This document shows, piece after piece, positions 26,564-34,555 of a stretch of 64,000 nt of DNA. How positions within the stretch are numbered: the stretch's first letter is position 1; each line of letters starts with the position of its first letter. The DNA is from an uncultured bacterium (GTDB lineage: Bacteria > Verrucomicrobiota > Kiritimatiellia > CAIKKV01), in NCBI GenBank assembly GCA_938038445.1, contig CALHRZ010000007.1:124001-188000 (forward strand), in the 5' to 3' direction. Under the pieces are notes generated by a model. The model was not told the origin of the DNA and did no database searches. It saw nothing but the letters and a program-made list of their open reading frames with translations. Both the position numbers and the translations under genes were made by a program.

Positions 26564-27264
26564 CGTCGCGAGATCTTCCGGCCGTTCTTGAAGCGCTCAA
26601 ACGCCATTACGAGCGGACGAATGCGCCGGTTCGGCGTTTTCAGGAGATTCGAGGGCGGGATCCCTGGCGGATTCTTGTGGCCACGATTCTGAGCGCCCGT
26701 TCGCGTGATCAGGTTACGGCTCCACTTTGCCTCCGGCTTTTCGAACGGGCGCCCTCGCCGGAAGCGCTGGAAAATATGCCCCGAGAGGAACTTGAAGGGC
26801 TGCTTCGACCGTTGGGTTTTTTCCGTTCCAAGGCGCGGCATCTCCATGAATTAACGGGGGTTCTTCGCATGGAATTCGGCGGGCGGATCCCCTCCACCCG
26901 CGAAGGGTTGCTTCGGCTGCCGGGCGTTGGCCCCAAGACGGCCAGCTTAGTGCTGGCGGAGGCTTTCGGCCTCCCGGCCGTATGCGTGGACGTGCACGTC
27001 CACCGCATTTCCAATCGGTTTGGACTGGTCGCAACCCAGACGCCGCGGCAGACGGAGGCGGCGCTTCAGAAAATTCTCCCTCCACGCCGATGGAATGAGT
27101 GGAACCGCTATCTGGTGGCATTGGGGCAAACGGTCTGCCTTCCCCGTCGGCCGCGCTGCGCGATTTGCCCTCTCCGGAACTTGTGTGATCGGGGCCGTCA
27201 GGAAAGCAACGGCCGGAGTTCTGCCACGATTCGCTCCGCCGCCGTCTCCGCGGGGCGGGGATAG
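26560..27264 (+). CDS. nth: Endonuclease III
   Basis: 234 residues from the ATG overlapping the glnS stop; a longer start at 26527 would run into glnS. Helix-hairpin-helix [13 protein letters not shown] contains the catalytic Lys, and the catalytic Asp is in [11 protein letters not shown]. The 4Fe-4S cluster pattern C-x6-C-x2-C-x5-C is intact ([17 protein letters not shown]). This bifunctional DNA glycosylase/AP lyase removes oxidised pyrimidines. The last ~25 residues form a Ser/Arg-rich tail not typical of Nth, and the 3' end overlaps the convergent lpxB gene by 67 nt. Confidence 0.95.
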   Translation: MTSRDLPAVLEALKRHYERTNAPVRRFQEIRGRDPWRILVATILSARSRDQVTAPLCLRLFERAPSPEALENMPREELEGLLRPLGFFRSKARHLHELTGVLRMEFGGRIPSTREGLLRLPGVGPKTASLVLAEAFGLPAVCVDVHVHRISNRFGLVATQTPRQTEAALQKILPPRRWNEWNRYLVALGQTVCLPRRPRCAICPLRNLCDRGRQESNGRSSATIRSAAVSAGRG

Positions 27265-28355
27265 TCCATCCGGCCCACGACGTGGGTGAGTCCTTCCATC
27301 ATCTCCCGCCGCTGAGGCGTATCATCCAGCAGAGGGTGAAGCGCCTGGGCAAGCGCCGCGGCGTGAAATCGGTGCTGGATTAGTTCCGGGCAAATCCGGC
27401 GTCCGGCGATGAGGTTGACGAGGCCGATGTGGGGAACATGAACGACCATTTTCGCCGCCCAGTAGGAAATGGGGGATAAGCGGTAGCCGATCACCATGGG
27501 GCATCGAGCCAGAGCGGCTTCCAAAGTGACCGTGCCGGAGGCGACCGCAGCAGCTGTGGCTTGAAGAAGCAGTTCGCGCGTTTGGCCGCCGATCACTGCC
27601 AACCGAGAGGGCCGGCGCCACATCCATTGGCGGACCTCCCGTTCCATCGCGCGGGCGGCGGAAGGCGAGGGACATGCGATGACGGCGCTGAGGCGGGGGT
27701 GAGAGATTTCAAGTCGCGCAGCGGCCTCCAGCATAGCCGGTAGATGGCGCGCGATTTCCGCGGGCCGACTTCCGGGCAGAAGGGCGAGTCGGGGGGTTCC
27801 TTCCGGCCAAGGCAGGGGGTCGGGTGGCTGGCTTCTGAGTCGGCGGAAAACCTCTGTAAGGGGGTGGCCGACATATTCCGCGTGGATGCCAAGCGGGGCA
27901 AGGAGATCGGGTTCGAATGGAAACAGTGAAAAAATCCTTTTTCCAGTCCGCGCGAGCACTTGGGCCCTGCTTTTGTGCCAAGCCCAGACTTGGGGGACGA
28001 CGTAAAAGAACACGGGAATGTTTCGCCGTGCGAGGGCTGAGGCTAAGCGCAAGTTGAAACCGGGATAATCCACGAGAATGGCTGCGCAAGTCGGGCGCTT
28101 TGCGACTTCGCCCATCGTTCGCCTGAGGAGGCGGAGAAAAAAGGGAAGACGGCGCAACACATCGCTTAATCCCATGACCGCCAGGTCGCGGATATCTTGG
28201 AAGCAGTCGCACCCGGCGCGTCGGAGGTTTTCGCCTCCGATGCCGAAGAAGGCGAACCGGGTTTCTTTCGCCCGTAGGGCTTGAACCAACTGGGCGGCCA
28301 GCCAGTCGCCGGATTCTTCGCCGGCCACGAGGAGAATGGGAAGGGAAGATTTCAT
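27198..28355 (-). CDS. lpxB: Lipid-A-disaccharide synthase
   Basis: 385 residues from the ATG at 28355, which overlaps the stop of the upstream oxidoreductase by ATGA. GT19 hallmarks: LLVAGEESGDWLAAQL at the N-terminus, GIGGENLRRAG, DYPGFNLRLA, FYVVPQVWAW, LLPGSRPAEI, ASGTVTLEAAL, and GRRICPELIQH. The enzyme joins UDP-2,3-diacylglucosamine and lipid X on the cytoplasmic membrane face to make the lipid A disaccharide. Its neighbours include lpxI, the preceding step, so the unit is a partial lipid A operon. Confidence 0.96.
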   Translation of the reverse strand: MKSSLPILLVAGEESGDWLAAQLVQALRAKETRFAFFGIGGENLRRAGCDCFQDIRDLAVMGLSDVLRRLPFFLRLLRRTMGEVAKRPTCAAILVDYPGFNLRLASALARRNIPVFFYVVPQVWAWHKSRAQVLARTGKRIFSLFPFEPDLLAPLGIHAEYVGHPLTEVFRRLRSQPPDPLPWPEGTPRLALLPGSRPAEIARHLPAMLEAAARLEISHPRLSAVIACPSPSAARAMEREVRQWMWRRPSRLAVIGGQTRELLLQATAAAVASGTVTLEAALARCPMVIGYRLSPISYWAAKMVVHVPHIGLVNLIAGRRICPELIQHRFHAAALAQALHPLLDDTPQRREMMEGLTHVVGRMDYPRPAETAAERIVAELRPLLS

Positions 28356-29311
28356 GGCGCCGGCATTTGCCACTGCGCGGCCCTGAGAACGGATTCGGCG
28401 GCCTGAAGCGCGGCGACCCCAATTTCGCCGGTCACGGTTGGTGGGCGTTCCTCCCGGACGGCGGCGATGAAATCGGCCAGTTCTCGTTCCAAGGCATCGC
28501 CTTTGGTTACGGAAAGCTCTTCCAAAGAGAAGGAGCCCTCTCGACGACGCGCGATCCGTCCACTTTGAGTTTGGAGATCAAGGGAGACGATCGAGTCCGG
28601 ATAGTAAAGACGCCAGGCGCGAACCTTGTCAGGTCCGGTACGCGCGGCCCAGAGGGACGCCTTGGTACCGTTGGCGAACGTCAAGGCGGCCTGGGCGGCG
28701 TCCGGAGTGGGACTAAGGTAACAAGCGGCCCACCCATCCACCAATTGGAGTGGGGACTTCGCCACATAAAGGGCGAGTTCCAGATCATGGATCATGAGGT
28801 CGTGCACCACGCTGACTTCTGTTCCGCGAGGAGGAAGCCCGGATCGGGGCGGGGGGTAGGGGGCGAGCCGAACGGCTTCGAGGGCCAGAGGCGGCTCATC
28901 GAACGCTTGCAGCGCGGCAAAAGCGGGATTGTATCGTTCGATATGGCCCACTTGCAAAACGCGATTTCGGGTCCGCGCCAGATCGCAAAGCCGGGCGGCC
29001 TCTTCCACCGTAGCGGCCAGAGGTTTTTCCACGAGCAGATGGAGTCCACGGTCCAAAAGAAAACGTGCCACTTCGAAATGGTGGGGAGTGGGCACGGCGA
29101 CCGACGCGACATCGGCCGAATCGGCGACTTCGTCTAAGGAGGCGAAAATTCGCGTGCCGAAGCGGGTCGCAATTTCGCGGGCGCGTGCCGCATCGGCATC
29201 GAATACACCGGCCAGTTGGGCGCCCGGGCATGCCTGGGCCAGCACGCGCGCGTGCCATTGGCCCAGCGATCCGACTCCGACGACCGCCGCTTTAATGCAC
29301 GAAGGATCCAT
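28352..29311 (-). CDS. Gfo/Idh/MocA family oxidoreductase inside the lipid A gene unit
   Basis: 319 residues from ATG 29311, chosen since the conserved Rossmann motif VVGVGSLGQWHARVL begins ten residues later. The family motif LVEKPLA is intact, and HDLMIHDLELALYV matches the C-terminal substrate-site pattern of the family. It overlaps lpxI by 20 nt upstream and lpxB by ATGA downstream, so it is very likely in one transcript with them. Related genes sit between lpxI (or lpxA) and lpxB in several PVC-type and deltaproteobacterial genomes. A role in making a modified amino sugar for lipid A, as GnnA does for the 3-amino sugar, is plausible but unproved. Confidence 0.9.
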   Translation of the reverse strand: MDPSCIKAAVVGVGSLGQWHARVLAQACPGAQLAGVFDADAARAREIATRFGTRIFASLDEVADSADVASVAVPTPHHFEVARFLLDRGLHLLVEKPLAATVEEAARLCDLARTRNRVLQVGHIERYNPAFAALQAFDEPPLALEAVRLAPYPPPRSGLPPRGTEVSVVHDLMIHDLELALYVAKSPLQLVDGWAACYLSPTPDAAQAALTFANGTKASLWAARTGPDKVRAWRLYYPDSIVSLDLQTQSGRIARRREGSFSLEELSVTKGDALERELADFIAAVREERPPTVTGEIGVAALQAAESVLRAAQWQMPAP

Positions 29312-30161
29312 GACCCACATCCACGGCAAGGAGTGTGAGATTCTGACGGCGGGCCGTTTCCACCACCTTTTCCTTTTCCAAAATAATGGTGCGCCCTGCC
29401 TCGACGGCCAGGAGCGCCGCGCGAACTTTGCGCAGTCCCTCGAGCGTTCGAGTCCCAATCACGGGAATATCGAACCGCTCATCATGGCCAAGTCGAGCGA
29501 CTTTGACCACCACGATTCCCTGGCCTCCCAGCGCGCCGGCCCGGCGGATGGTGGCATCGGTGCCTTCGAAGGCTTCCACGGCCAGAATGACACCCTCTTT
29601 GACCGCGACCGTTTGGCCGATGTTCAATCCGCTGAGGGCCTTGGCCGTTTGAAGGCCAAGTTGAATATCCTGTTCTTGTTCAGGCGTTGGAGGGGGGCCG
29701 GCCAGAAGGCCGGCGTCCGGCATGGTCTGATGCATGAATTGCCAGGCGGGGAGAATGGTGAGCCCCATCTTTCGAAGCTCATCGCAGAAACGTCCGAACA
29801 GCGTATCCGCATTCTTAACGCGGATTTCGCGGAGAAGGCGGAGCGTCTGCAAATCGGGTCGGACGTGGAAAAGGCTTGTTGGGGTGATCTGGCCGGCGAG
29901 AACGGCATGGGAAATCTTGGTGGCGGCAACGGCATCGAGGACATCCCGAAGGCGGCCGAGCCTCAACCATGCCATTCGGTCCACGTAACGGCCGAGTGTG
30001 GGGTCCGTTTCGCCCTTGAAAGCGATCGCTTCGATCCGGCGGACCCCGGCCGCTCGAGCCCCTTGCGCCAGTTCAAGGGGATAAACCCCTTTTCCTGCGA
30101 TCACGAGAAGGGCGGGAGGAGCAGCAACGGTCTTGAGAAGGTGCACGCTGTTTTGCGTCAT
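29292..30161 (-). CDS. lpxI: UDP-2,3-diacylglucosamine pyrophosphatase LpxI
   Basis: 289 residues, the LpxI (DUF1009) length. Diagnostic stretches are LLVIAGKGVYPLELA, HAVLAGQITPTSLF, DTLFGRFCDELRKMG, VAVKEGVILAVEAFEGTD and a DERFDIPVIGTRTLEGL C-terminal segment; the last holds the Asp used for metal binding. LpxI replaces LpxH in many non-gammaproteobacteria, cleaving UDP-diacylglucosamine to lipid X and UMP. First gene of the lpxI-oxidoreductase-lpxB unit. A TATAAT lies 8 nt before its ATG and no SD is seen, suggesting a leaderless start. Confidence 0.95.
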   Translation of the reverse strand: MTQNSVHLLKTVAAPPALLVIAGKGVYPLELAQGARAAGVRRIEAIAFKGETDPTLGRYVDRMAWLRLGRLRDVLDAVAATKISHAVLAGQITPTSLFHVRPDLQTLRLLREIRVKNADTLFGRFCDELRKMGLTILPAWQFMHQTMPDAGLLAGPPPTPEQEQDIQLGLQTAKALSGLNIGQTVAVKEGVILAVEAFEGTDATIRRAGALGGQGIVVVKVARLGHDERFDIPVIGTRTLEGLRKVRAALLAVEAGRTIILEKEKVVETARRQNLTLLAVDVGHGSFVH

Positions 30162-30169
30162 AGCCGGCG

Positions 30170-30198
30170 ATTATAGCGGGGAATGCGGGTGGAATAAA
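30170..30198 (-). promoter_or_regulatory. Candidate promoter of the lpxI operon
   Basis: Minus strand: a perfect TATAAT (30175-30170) 8 nt before the lpxI ATG, with a weak TTTATT (30198-30193) 17 nt further upstream. Confidence 0.5.
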
Positions 30199-30224
30199 CA
30201 TTCAAATTGGCGGGGGACGCGGTC

Positions 30225-30848
30225 TTATCCTCGCGGCGCGAAGAACAGTGTTCGGAGGGCATCGGTCATAAGGGCGGCACCCCATAAACCCAGCAAAAGA
30301 GAGGAGAGGATGGCGATCATGCGGCGAGAACCGGGCGGAAAGGATTCTACGGCCCCGAACAGGCGGATGAGAAGAAAGAGAAGAACCCCCATCGTCCCAT
30401 AGAAGGAGAGGAGAAACGAAACCGCTTGAAAGGGGTGGATATTCCATGCTTCCAGAACAGTGGGACCGACAACCAGCAGCCAGGCGAGATAGGGATTGGG
30501 GTTCAGAAGATTGAGGATAACGGCGTCCGATAGGTTTTTTTTCGCAGCAGGAAGTGGAGTCGCAGCAGGGGTGTGGATTCGCCGGAAAGCGCCGAACGAG
30601 AGCCAGAGGAGGAAAAGTCCCCCTGCAACCCGCAACCACAGGAGGACGGGCGAGGGCAACCGCCCGAGGACCCCCAGCGTCAGAATGGCCACACCGAGAT
30701 CGCTCAAGAGAGGGGCGAAACAGGCCGGCCAGGTGGCTCGCCATCCTGCAACCGAGGTTCGAGCGAAGAGAAACGCCGTCAAGGGTCCCGGTTGAATGGC
30801 CGAAACGGCCCCGAACGTAACGCCGAAAAGAATCCGCGCCGTTATCAA
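30225..30848 (-). CDS. LysE/RhtB family exporter
   Basis: 207 residues, the usual LysE-family size, from a TTG at 30848. This start is preceded by the strong SD AAAGGAG with 7-nt spacing, whereas the longer ATG alternatives lack one. The N-terminal GVTFGAVSAIQPGPLTAFLF is the family signature (a GPG motif in TM1). Six hydrophobic helices are visible, with an NLLNPNPYLAWLLVVGP loop between the halves. Family members export amino acids or their analogues by proton antiport. Its neighbours do not identify the substrate. Confidence 0.85.
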   Translation of the reverse strand: MITARILFGVTFGAVSAIQPGPLTAFLFARTSVAGWRATWPACFAPLLSDLGVAILTLGVLGRLPSPVLLWLRVAGGLFLLWLSFGAFRRIHTPAATPLPAAKKNLSDAVILNLLNPNPYLAWLLVVGPTVLEAWNIHPFQAVSFLLSFYGTMGVLLFLLIRLFGAVESFPPGSRRMIAILSSLLLGLWGAALMTDALRTLFFAPRG

Positions 30849-30925
30849 TCGGTTGCTCCTTTTGGAACAGAAAGCATAGACGAAATGGAAAGGTTCTCGC
30901 ATGTTCTTTTTTGAGGGGTTGGGCG

Positions 30926-30953
30926 TTGACAACGGTTGGAATCCTGATATGGT
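30926..30953 (+). promoter_or_regulatory. Candidate promoter before the sulfatase remnant
   Basis: TTGACA (30926-30931), a 16-nt spacer and TATGGT (30948-30953). The -10 ends 8 nt before the ATG of the sulfatase remnant. It may now drive the downstream hydrolase and sulfatase genes. Confidence 0.5.
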
Positions 30954-30961
30954 GAAATCCC

Positions 30962-31402
30962 ATGACGAAACGGCGTGCCATCGTCTTGAAGACGGATACT
31001 CAGCGCACGGAGATGTTGGGTTGTTATGGGCATGCCGCCATGAAAACGCCGAACCTGGATCGTTTGGCCTTCGAAGGGGTCTGTTTCGACTGTGCCTCCT
31101 GGGCGCAGCCCGTTTGCGGTCCCGCGCGTTACGCTTTGGGCACGGGGCAATTCCCCTTTCGGACACGCGACCCCTTCCGTGGGTATTCCTGGCGATGCCG
31201 GCCGTGGCATGAGGATCGATGCTCGCCGACGTGGGATGAAGCCGGAATGACACGCCGGCGGAAGGAGAATTTCCGCTGCCAACGACGGCAACTGGATTGC
31301 CAAACCGGTCGGGAGATGGAACAGGCTGTCCGCGTCAAAGAAAAGGAATGGTCAAGAAATGACAGACACTCCGGGCATATTCTGGGGAGATACTCACCAT
31401 AA
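30962..31402 (+). pseudogene. Sulfatase N-terminal remnant
   Basis: The first ~65 codons encode the start of an S1 sulfatase: MTKRRAIVLKTDTQRTEMLGCYG, MKTPNLDRLAFEG, and the activation motif Cys-Gly-Pro-Ala-Arg inside PVCGPARYALGTGQFP. After about position 31165 the sequence stops resembling any sulfatase and becomes Arg/Cys-rich, then runs 44 nt into the next gene. About 400 residues of the expected enzyme are missing, so this is a deletion remnant. A consensus-like promoter still precedes it. The non-homologous stretch 31165-31358 shows no other recognisable coding content to me. Confidence 0.75.
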
Positions 31403-33008
31403 CACTTTCATGGGAGGAAGACAGGATCCTCCCTTGGACGAGGTGCTGGCTTTTGCGCGGTTACATCTCGATTTTTACACAGCGGCCTATTATACGCCTT
31501 TGATGCGACGGATTCCGGCGCGGAAGGATTGGAATCCTGCTGTTGGGGACTGCGCGGGGGGGCATCCGTTCGAGCGCACGAGGCATACTGCAGAGGGGTA
31601 TGGCTTTCTGGACGAGGGTTGGAAACCGCCGGAGATGATCGCGCGGGAGTGGGCCCTTGTCGAACGGGCGATGGCGGATGCCCATGAGCCGGGCCGTTTC
31701 GTTACCTTCCCGGGGTACGAATGGCAAGGGGACGGCACGTGGGGGGATCACAACGTGATCCACCGAAGGGAAGGATGGCTCGTTGAAACACCCGACACCT
31801 TGCCGGAACTTCAACGCCGGCTTCGGTGCATCGAGGCACTGGCCATTCCCCACCATACGGGCTATGTTCCCGGCATTCGCGCCCCTCATTGGAGTGAGGA
31901 AGATGAGCGGTTGAGCCCGTTTGCGGAGGTCTTTTCCATTCACGGTTGTTCCGAGACCGACGAAGAGTGGGGTGGGGGGCTCCGCCGCAATTTTCATATG
32001 GGGCCCGGCGAGGCGGGGGGGACATGGCAAGCGGCGCTTGATGCCGGACTTCACATCGGTGCCATTGCGTCAACGGACAACTGGAACAACATGCCGGGCT
32101 GTTGGGGACAGGGGCTGGCGGCGGTTCTTGCGCCCCGGCTGACCCGTGACGATCTGTGGGAGGCTTTTCGTTCCCGGCGTGTGTATGGGGTTACGGGCGA
32201 CCGGATCGAACTGGATTTTCGGTGTAACGGCTTCCCGATGGGTTCCATTCTCCCGTATGCATCGGAACGCCGAATTGAAATTCGTGTTCGAGGGTGGGAT
32301 GCGCTTGATCGGGTCGAGCTGCTTCGGGATGGACGTGTGATCGCGATGCGTCATCATCCCGGTTCTTGGCGTTATCCCGACCCGGCGCAACGGGTGCGCT
32401 GGCGGCTACGGCTGGAGGCCGGATGGGGACCTCGGGAGAGCGAGTTTCCCCTGGGCAATCGTCATTGGCAGTTTGCGCTTGAATTGGGGAGCGGACGGTT
32501 TACAGGGTGGTCCCCCTGTTGGACGGCGCGCGGTGCGACCCCTCCCCGCCTGGCGGGAAAGCGAGCCGAGTTCGAACTGGTGAGTGTCCAGAGCGCAATT
32601 CCGAATCCGTTTCAGACCGGAGTGTGTTTGGAACTCGAATCCGATGTGAGCGCCCCCCTAACCCTTCGCGCAAACGGGATCGAATGGAGGACTTCCCTTG
32701 GGGAGTGGATTGGCGGCAGCCGCGTGCTCTGGAACCGGGCGGAAGTGGAGACCCTGATTCGGGAAGCGACCGGGATCGATCCCGGGAGTTTGTCTCGGCG
32801 GGATCCCGTTCTTTTTCACTTCGCTCACAAGATCAAAGCACACCGACCGGTTCCGGAAGACGGTTTTACGGCGGTTCTGACCGTTGTGGATCGTGAACCC
32901 CTCTTGGGGGAGAGTCACTATCGTGTCCGAGTGGAACAGCGAAACGGGCAACGGGCCTGGTCCAGTCCCATCTGGGTGCAACCCCCCGAAACGATAACAT
33001 GCGCATGA
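31359..33008 (+). CDS. PHP/DUF3604-like metal-dependent hydrolase
   Basis: 549 residues. The opening IFWGDTHHNT corresponds to the first metal-binding His-x-His of PHP-type and DUF3604 proteins (usually GDLHxHT). Further likely ligands are in VTFPGYEWQGDG, GDHNVIH, AIPHHTGYV and GAIASTDNWNN near the end of the barrel. The region from about residue 330 turns to beta-sandwich. Relatives often stand next to sulfatases in polysaccharide loci, and some were named after CehA/McbA esterases. Reaction unknown; a metal-dependent hydrolase is the safe label. It overlaps the following sulfatase by ATGA if that gene begins at 33005. Confidence 0.75.
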   Translation: MTDTPGIFWGDTHHNTFMGGRQDPPLDEVLAFARLHLDFYTAAYYTPLMRRIPARKDWNPAVGDCAGGHPFERTRHTAEGYGFLDEGWKPPEMIAREWALVERAMADAHEPGRFVTFPGYEWQGDGTWGDHNVIHRREGWLVETPDTLPELQRRLRCIEALAIPHHTGYVPGIRAPHWSEEDERLSPFAEVFSIHGCSETDEEWGGGLRRNFHMGPGEAGGTWQAALDAGLHIGAIASTDNWNNMPGCWGQGLAAVLAPRLTRDDLWEAFRSRRVYGVTGDRIELDFRCNGFPMGSILPYASERRIEIRVRGWDALDRVELLRDGRVIAMRHHPGSWRYPDPAQRVRWRLRLEAGWGPRESEFPLGNRHWQFALELGSGRFTGWSPCWTARGATPPRLAGKRAEFELVSVQSAIPNPFQTGVCLELESDVSAPLTLRANGIEWRTSLGEWIGGSRVLWNRAEVETLIREATGIDPGSLSRRDPVLFHFAHKIKAHRPVPEDGFTAVLTVVDREPLLGESHYRVRVEQRNGQRAWSSPIWVQPPETITCA

Positions 33009-33799
33009 AACCCTTGAATCTGCTTTTTCTGTACACAGACGAACAGGCGATGGCCACATTGGCGGCCTATGGGAACCGGCAGATTGAAATGCCGAATCTC
33101 AACCGCCTGGCCGAACAAGGGACCGTTTTTGAACAAGCGTACGTCACCCAACCCGTTTGCACGCCTTCCCGCGCCTCGCTTTTGACCGGACTTTATCCCC
33201 ACACCCATGGGGCGGATCGAAACAATGCACCGTTGAATTATGAGATTCCGTGTCTACCGGAGATGATTTCCCCAAGGGCTTATGCGACGGCCCATTTCGG
33301 CAAGTGGCATCTGGGCGACGAGGTGTTTCCTCAGCACGGATTTCACGAATGGCGAAGCATTGATGATTTTTACCGGCCCTATTACCGCCCCTGGCGTCCC
33401 CGCGATGTCCTTTGCGATTACCATTATTTTCTGCTTGAGCACGGTCGAACGCCCCGAGAGGGGACCATCTTCACGCGGGGGGAAACCGCGCGATTTCCCG
33501 AATTCCTGAGCAAGCCCGCCTTTCTCGCCCGGGAAGCGATCCGGTTCATCCGGGACCATCGGGAACACCCTTTTTGCTTGTTCGTGAATTTTTTCGAACC
33601 CCACATGCCCTTTTTCGGCCCCCGGGATGGGCAATATGATCCGGCTGGAATTCCGCTACCCCCTAATTTTGGCGGGGATCAGGACGAGGGCGCGCCCCTC
33701 AAGGTTCGGGTTTTGAGGGAACATGTCCGACGGCATGGGCATAGCGGTTTCCCGCTTCAAAGCCGCGAAGACTGGCAAGCGATGATTGGCCGATATTGA
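33005..33799 (+). CDS. Sulfatase, N-terminal half (interrupted by in-frame TGA)
   Basis: From ATG 33005, overlapping the previous stop (an ATG at 32999 is in frame too), to the TGA at 33797-33799. It encodes the catalytic N-terminal half of an S1 sulfatase: LFLYTDEQAMATLAAYG, MPNLNRLAEQG, and the canonical Cys-Thr-Pro-Ser-Arg activation motif (Cys52 from 33005), then TAHFGKWHLGDE and FCLFVNFFEPHMPFFGP with metal and active-site residues. The reading frame continues uninterrupted after the TGA with the expected next residues, so this and the next entry are one gene. Type could equally be pseudogene. Confidence 0.8.
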   Translation: MKPLNLLFLYTDEQAMATLAAYGNRQIEMPNLNRLAEQGTVFEQAYVTQPVCTPSRASLLTGLYPHTHGADRNNAPLNYEIPCLPEMISPRAYATAHFGKWHLGDEVFPQHGFHEWRSIDDFYRPYYRPWRPRDVLCDYHYFLLEHGRTPREGTIFTRGETARFPEFLSKPAFLAREAIRFIRDHREHPFCLFVNFFEPHMPFFGPRDGQYDPAGIPLPPNFGGDQDEGAPLKVRVLREHVRRHGHSGFPLQSREDWQAMIGRY

Positions 33800-33802
33800 G
33801 GG

Positions 33803-34480
33803 TTGTGCAGTCTCGTGGATACGTACGCGGGCGCGATCCTAGATGCCGTGGAGGAGGAAGGGATGGCGGATCGGACGTTCGTGGTCTTTACCTCCGATCA
33901 TGGCGACATGATGGGAAGTCATGGGTTGATTGCGAAATGTGTTCTTTACGAAGAGGCCATCCGGGTACCCTTGCTGTTGCGGGGACCTGGAGTGCCTGCC
34001 GGCAAACGCGTGCGAGGACCGTTCAGCCACGTCGATCTTGTTCCGACCCTTCTCGACCTTTTGGGCGTCGAACGTCCTCTTCACCTCCAAGGCTGCAGTC
34101 AACGAACTGCACTCGAAAGGGGGTTCGTGGACAATCCGGAAGGAGGCATTGTGGTGGAGTGGAACGGCCCGAACAACGGAATCGGGGCGGATACTCCAAA
34201 CCGGGCGCGGATTGAGGAGTGGATGCGGATGTATGGGGACGAAGAAGCGCTCCAGAAGGCGTTTGCCACCCCCTCTCGGACCTGGGTCGGAGACGACGGG
34301 TGGAAGTTCACGTGGAACGGATCGGGCGCTCATGAACTGTACGATCTGAACACCGATCCCGGCGAACAACGCAACCTTTTCGGGAATCCGGCCTTCGGGG
34401 AACGCATTCGAACAATGGCCGAGGCCATCCGCCGATGGCAGGAGCGAACCGGCGATTCCGCTCTTCTTCCCTCTTTTTGA
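33803..34480 (+). CDS. Sulfatase, C-terminal half (same frame after the TGA)
   Basis: 225 codons in the same frame as the N-terminal half, beginning one codon after the stop. LCSLVDTYAGAILDAVEEEG is exactly the segment that follows a Tyr-Trp/Tyr-Gly pair in S1 sulfatases, and VVFTSDHGDMMGSHGL carries the metal-binding Asp-His. VPLLLRGPGVPAGKRV, HVDLVPTLLDLLGVE and the closing YDLNTDPGEQRNL are intact. A TTG at 33803 and ATG at 33863 could restart translation, but the half alone would lack the active-site Cys. No other frameshift or stop is present, so the lesion is a single codon. Confidence 0.8.
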   Translation: MCSLVDTYAGAILDAVEEEGMADRTFVVFTSDHGDMMGSHGLIAKCVLYEEAIRVPLLLRGPGVPAGKRVRGPFSHVDLVPTLLDLLGVERPLHLQGCSQRTALERGFVDNPEGGIVVEWNGPNNGIGADTPNRARIEEWMRMYGDEEALQKAFATPSRTWVGDDGWKFTWNGSGAHELYDLNTDPGEQRNLFGNPAFGERIRTMAEAIRRWQERTGDSALLPSF

Positions 34481-34494
34481 ATGCGTTTTCGCTG

Positions 34495-34522
34495 TTGCCG
34501 CCTTTGGCAGAGTCGGTATCAT
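34495..34522 (+). promoter_or_regulatory. Candidate promoter of the CHASE4-PAS gene
   Basis: TTGCCG (34495-34500), a 16-nt spacer and TATCAT (34517-34522), followed by a 33-nt leader with AAGGAGG before the ATG at 34556. Confidence 0.5.
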
Positions 34523-34555
34523 TTCTCTGGCGAACCGACAAGGAGGGCTTTGAGT

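Noticed and set aside
30849-31253. Long N-terminal extension of the LysE-type exporter
   Set aside because: The extension is Arg/Pro/Ser-rich, overlaps the divergent sulfatase remnant, and the TTG at 30848 has a strong SD.
33797-33799. TGA as a selenocysteine codon in the split sulfatase
   Set aside because: No convincing SECIS-like hairpin directly downstream, sulfatases do not use Sec at this place, and no sel genes are in the window. A nonsense change or error is simpler.
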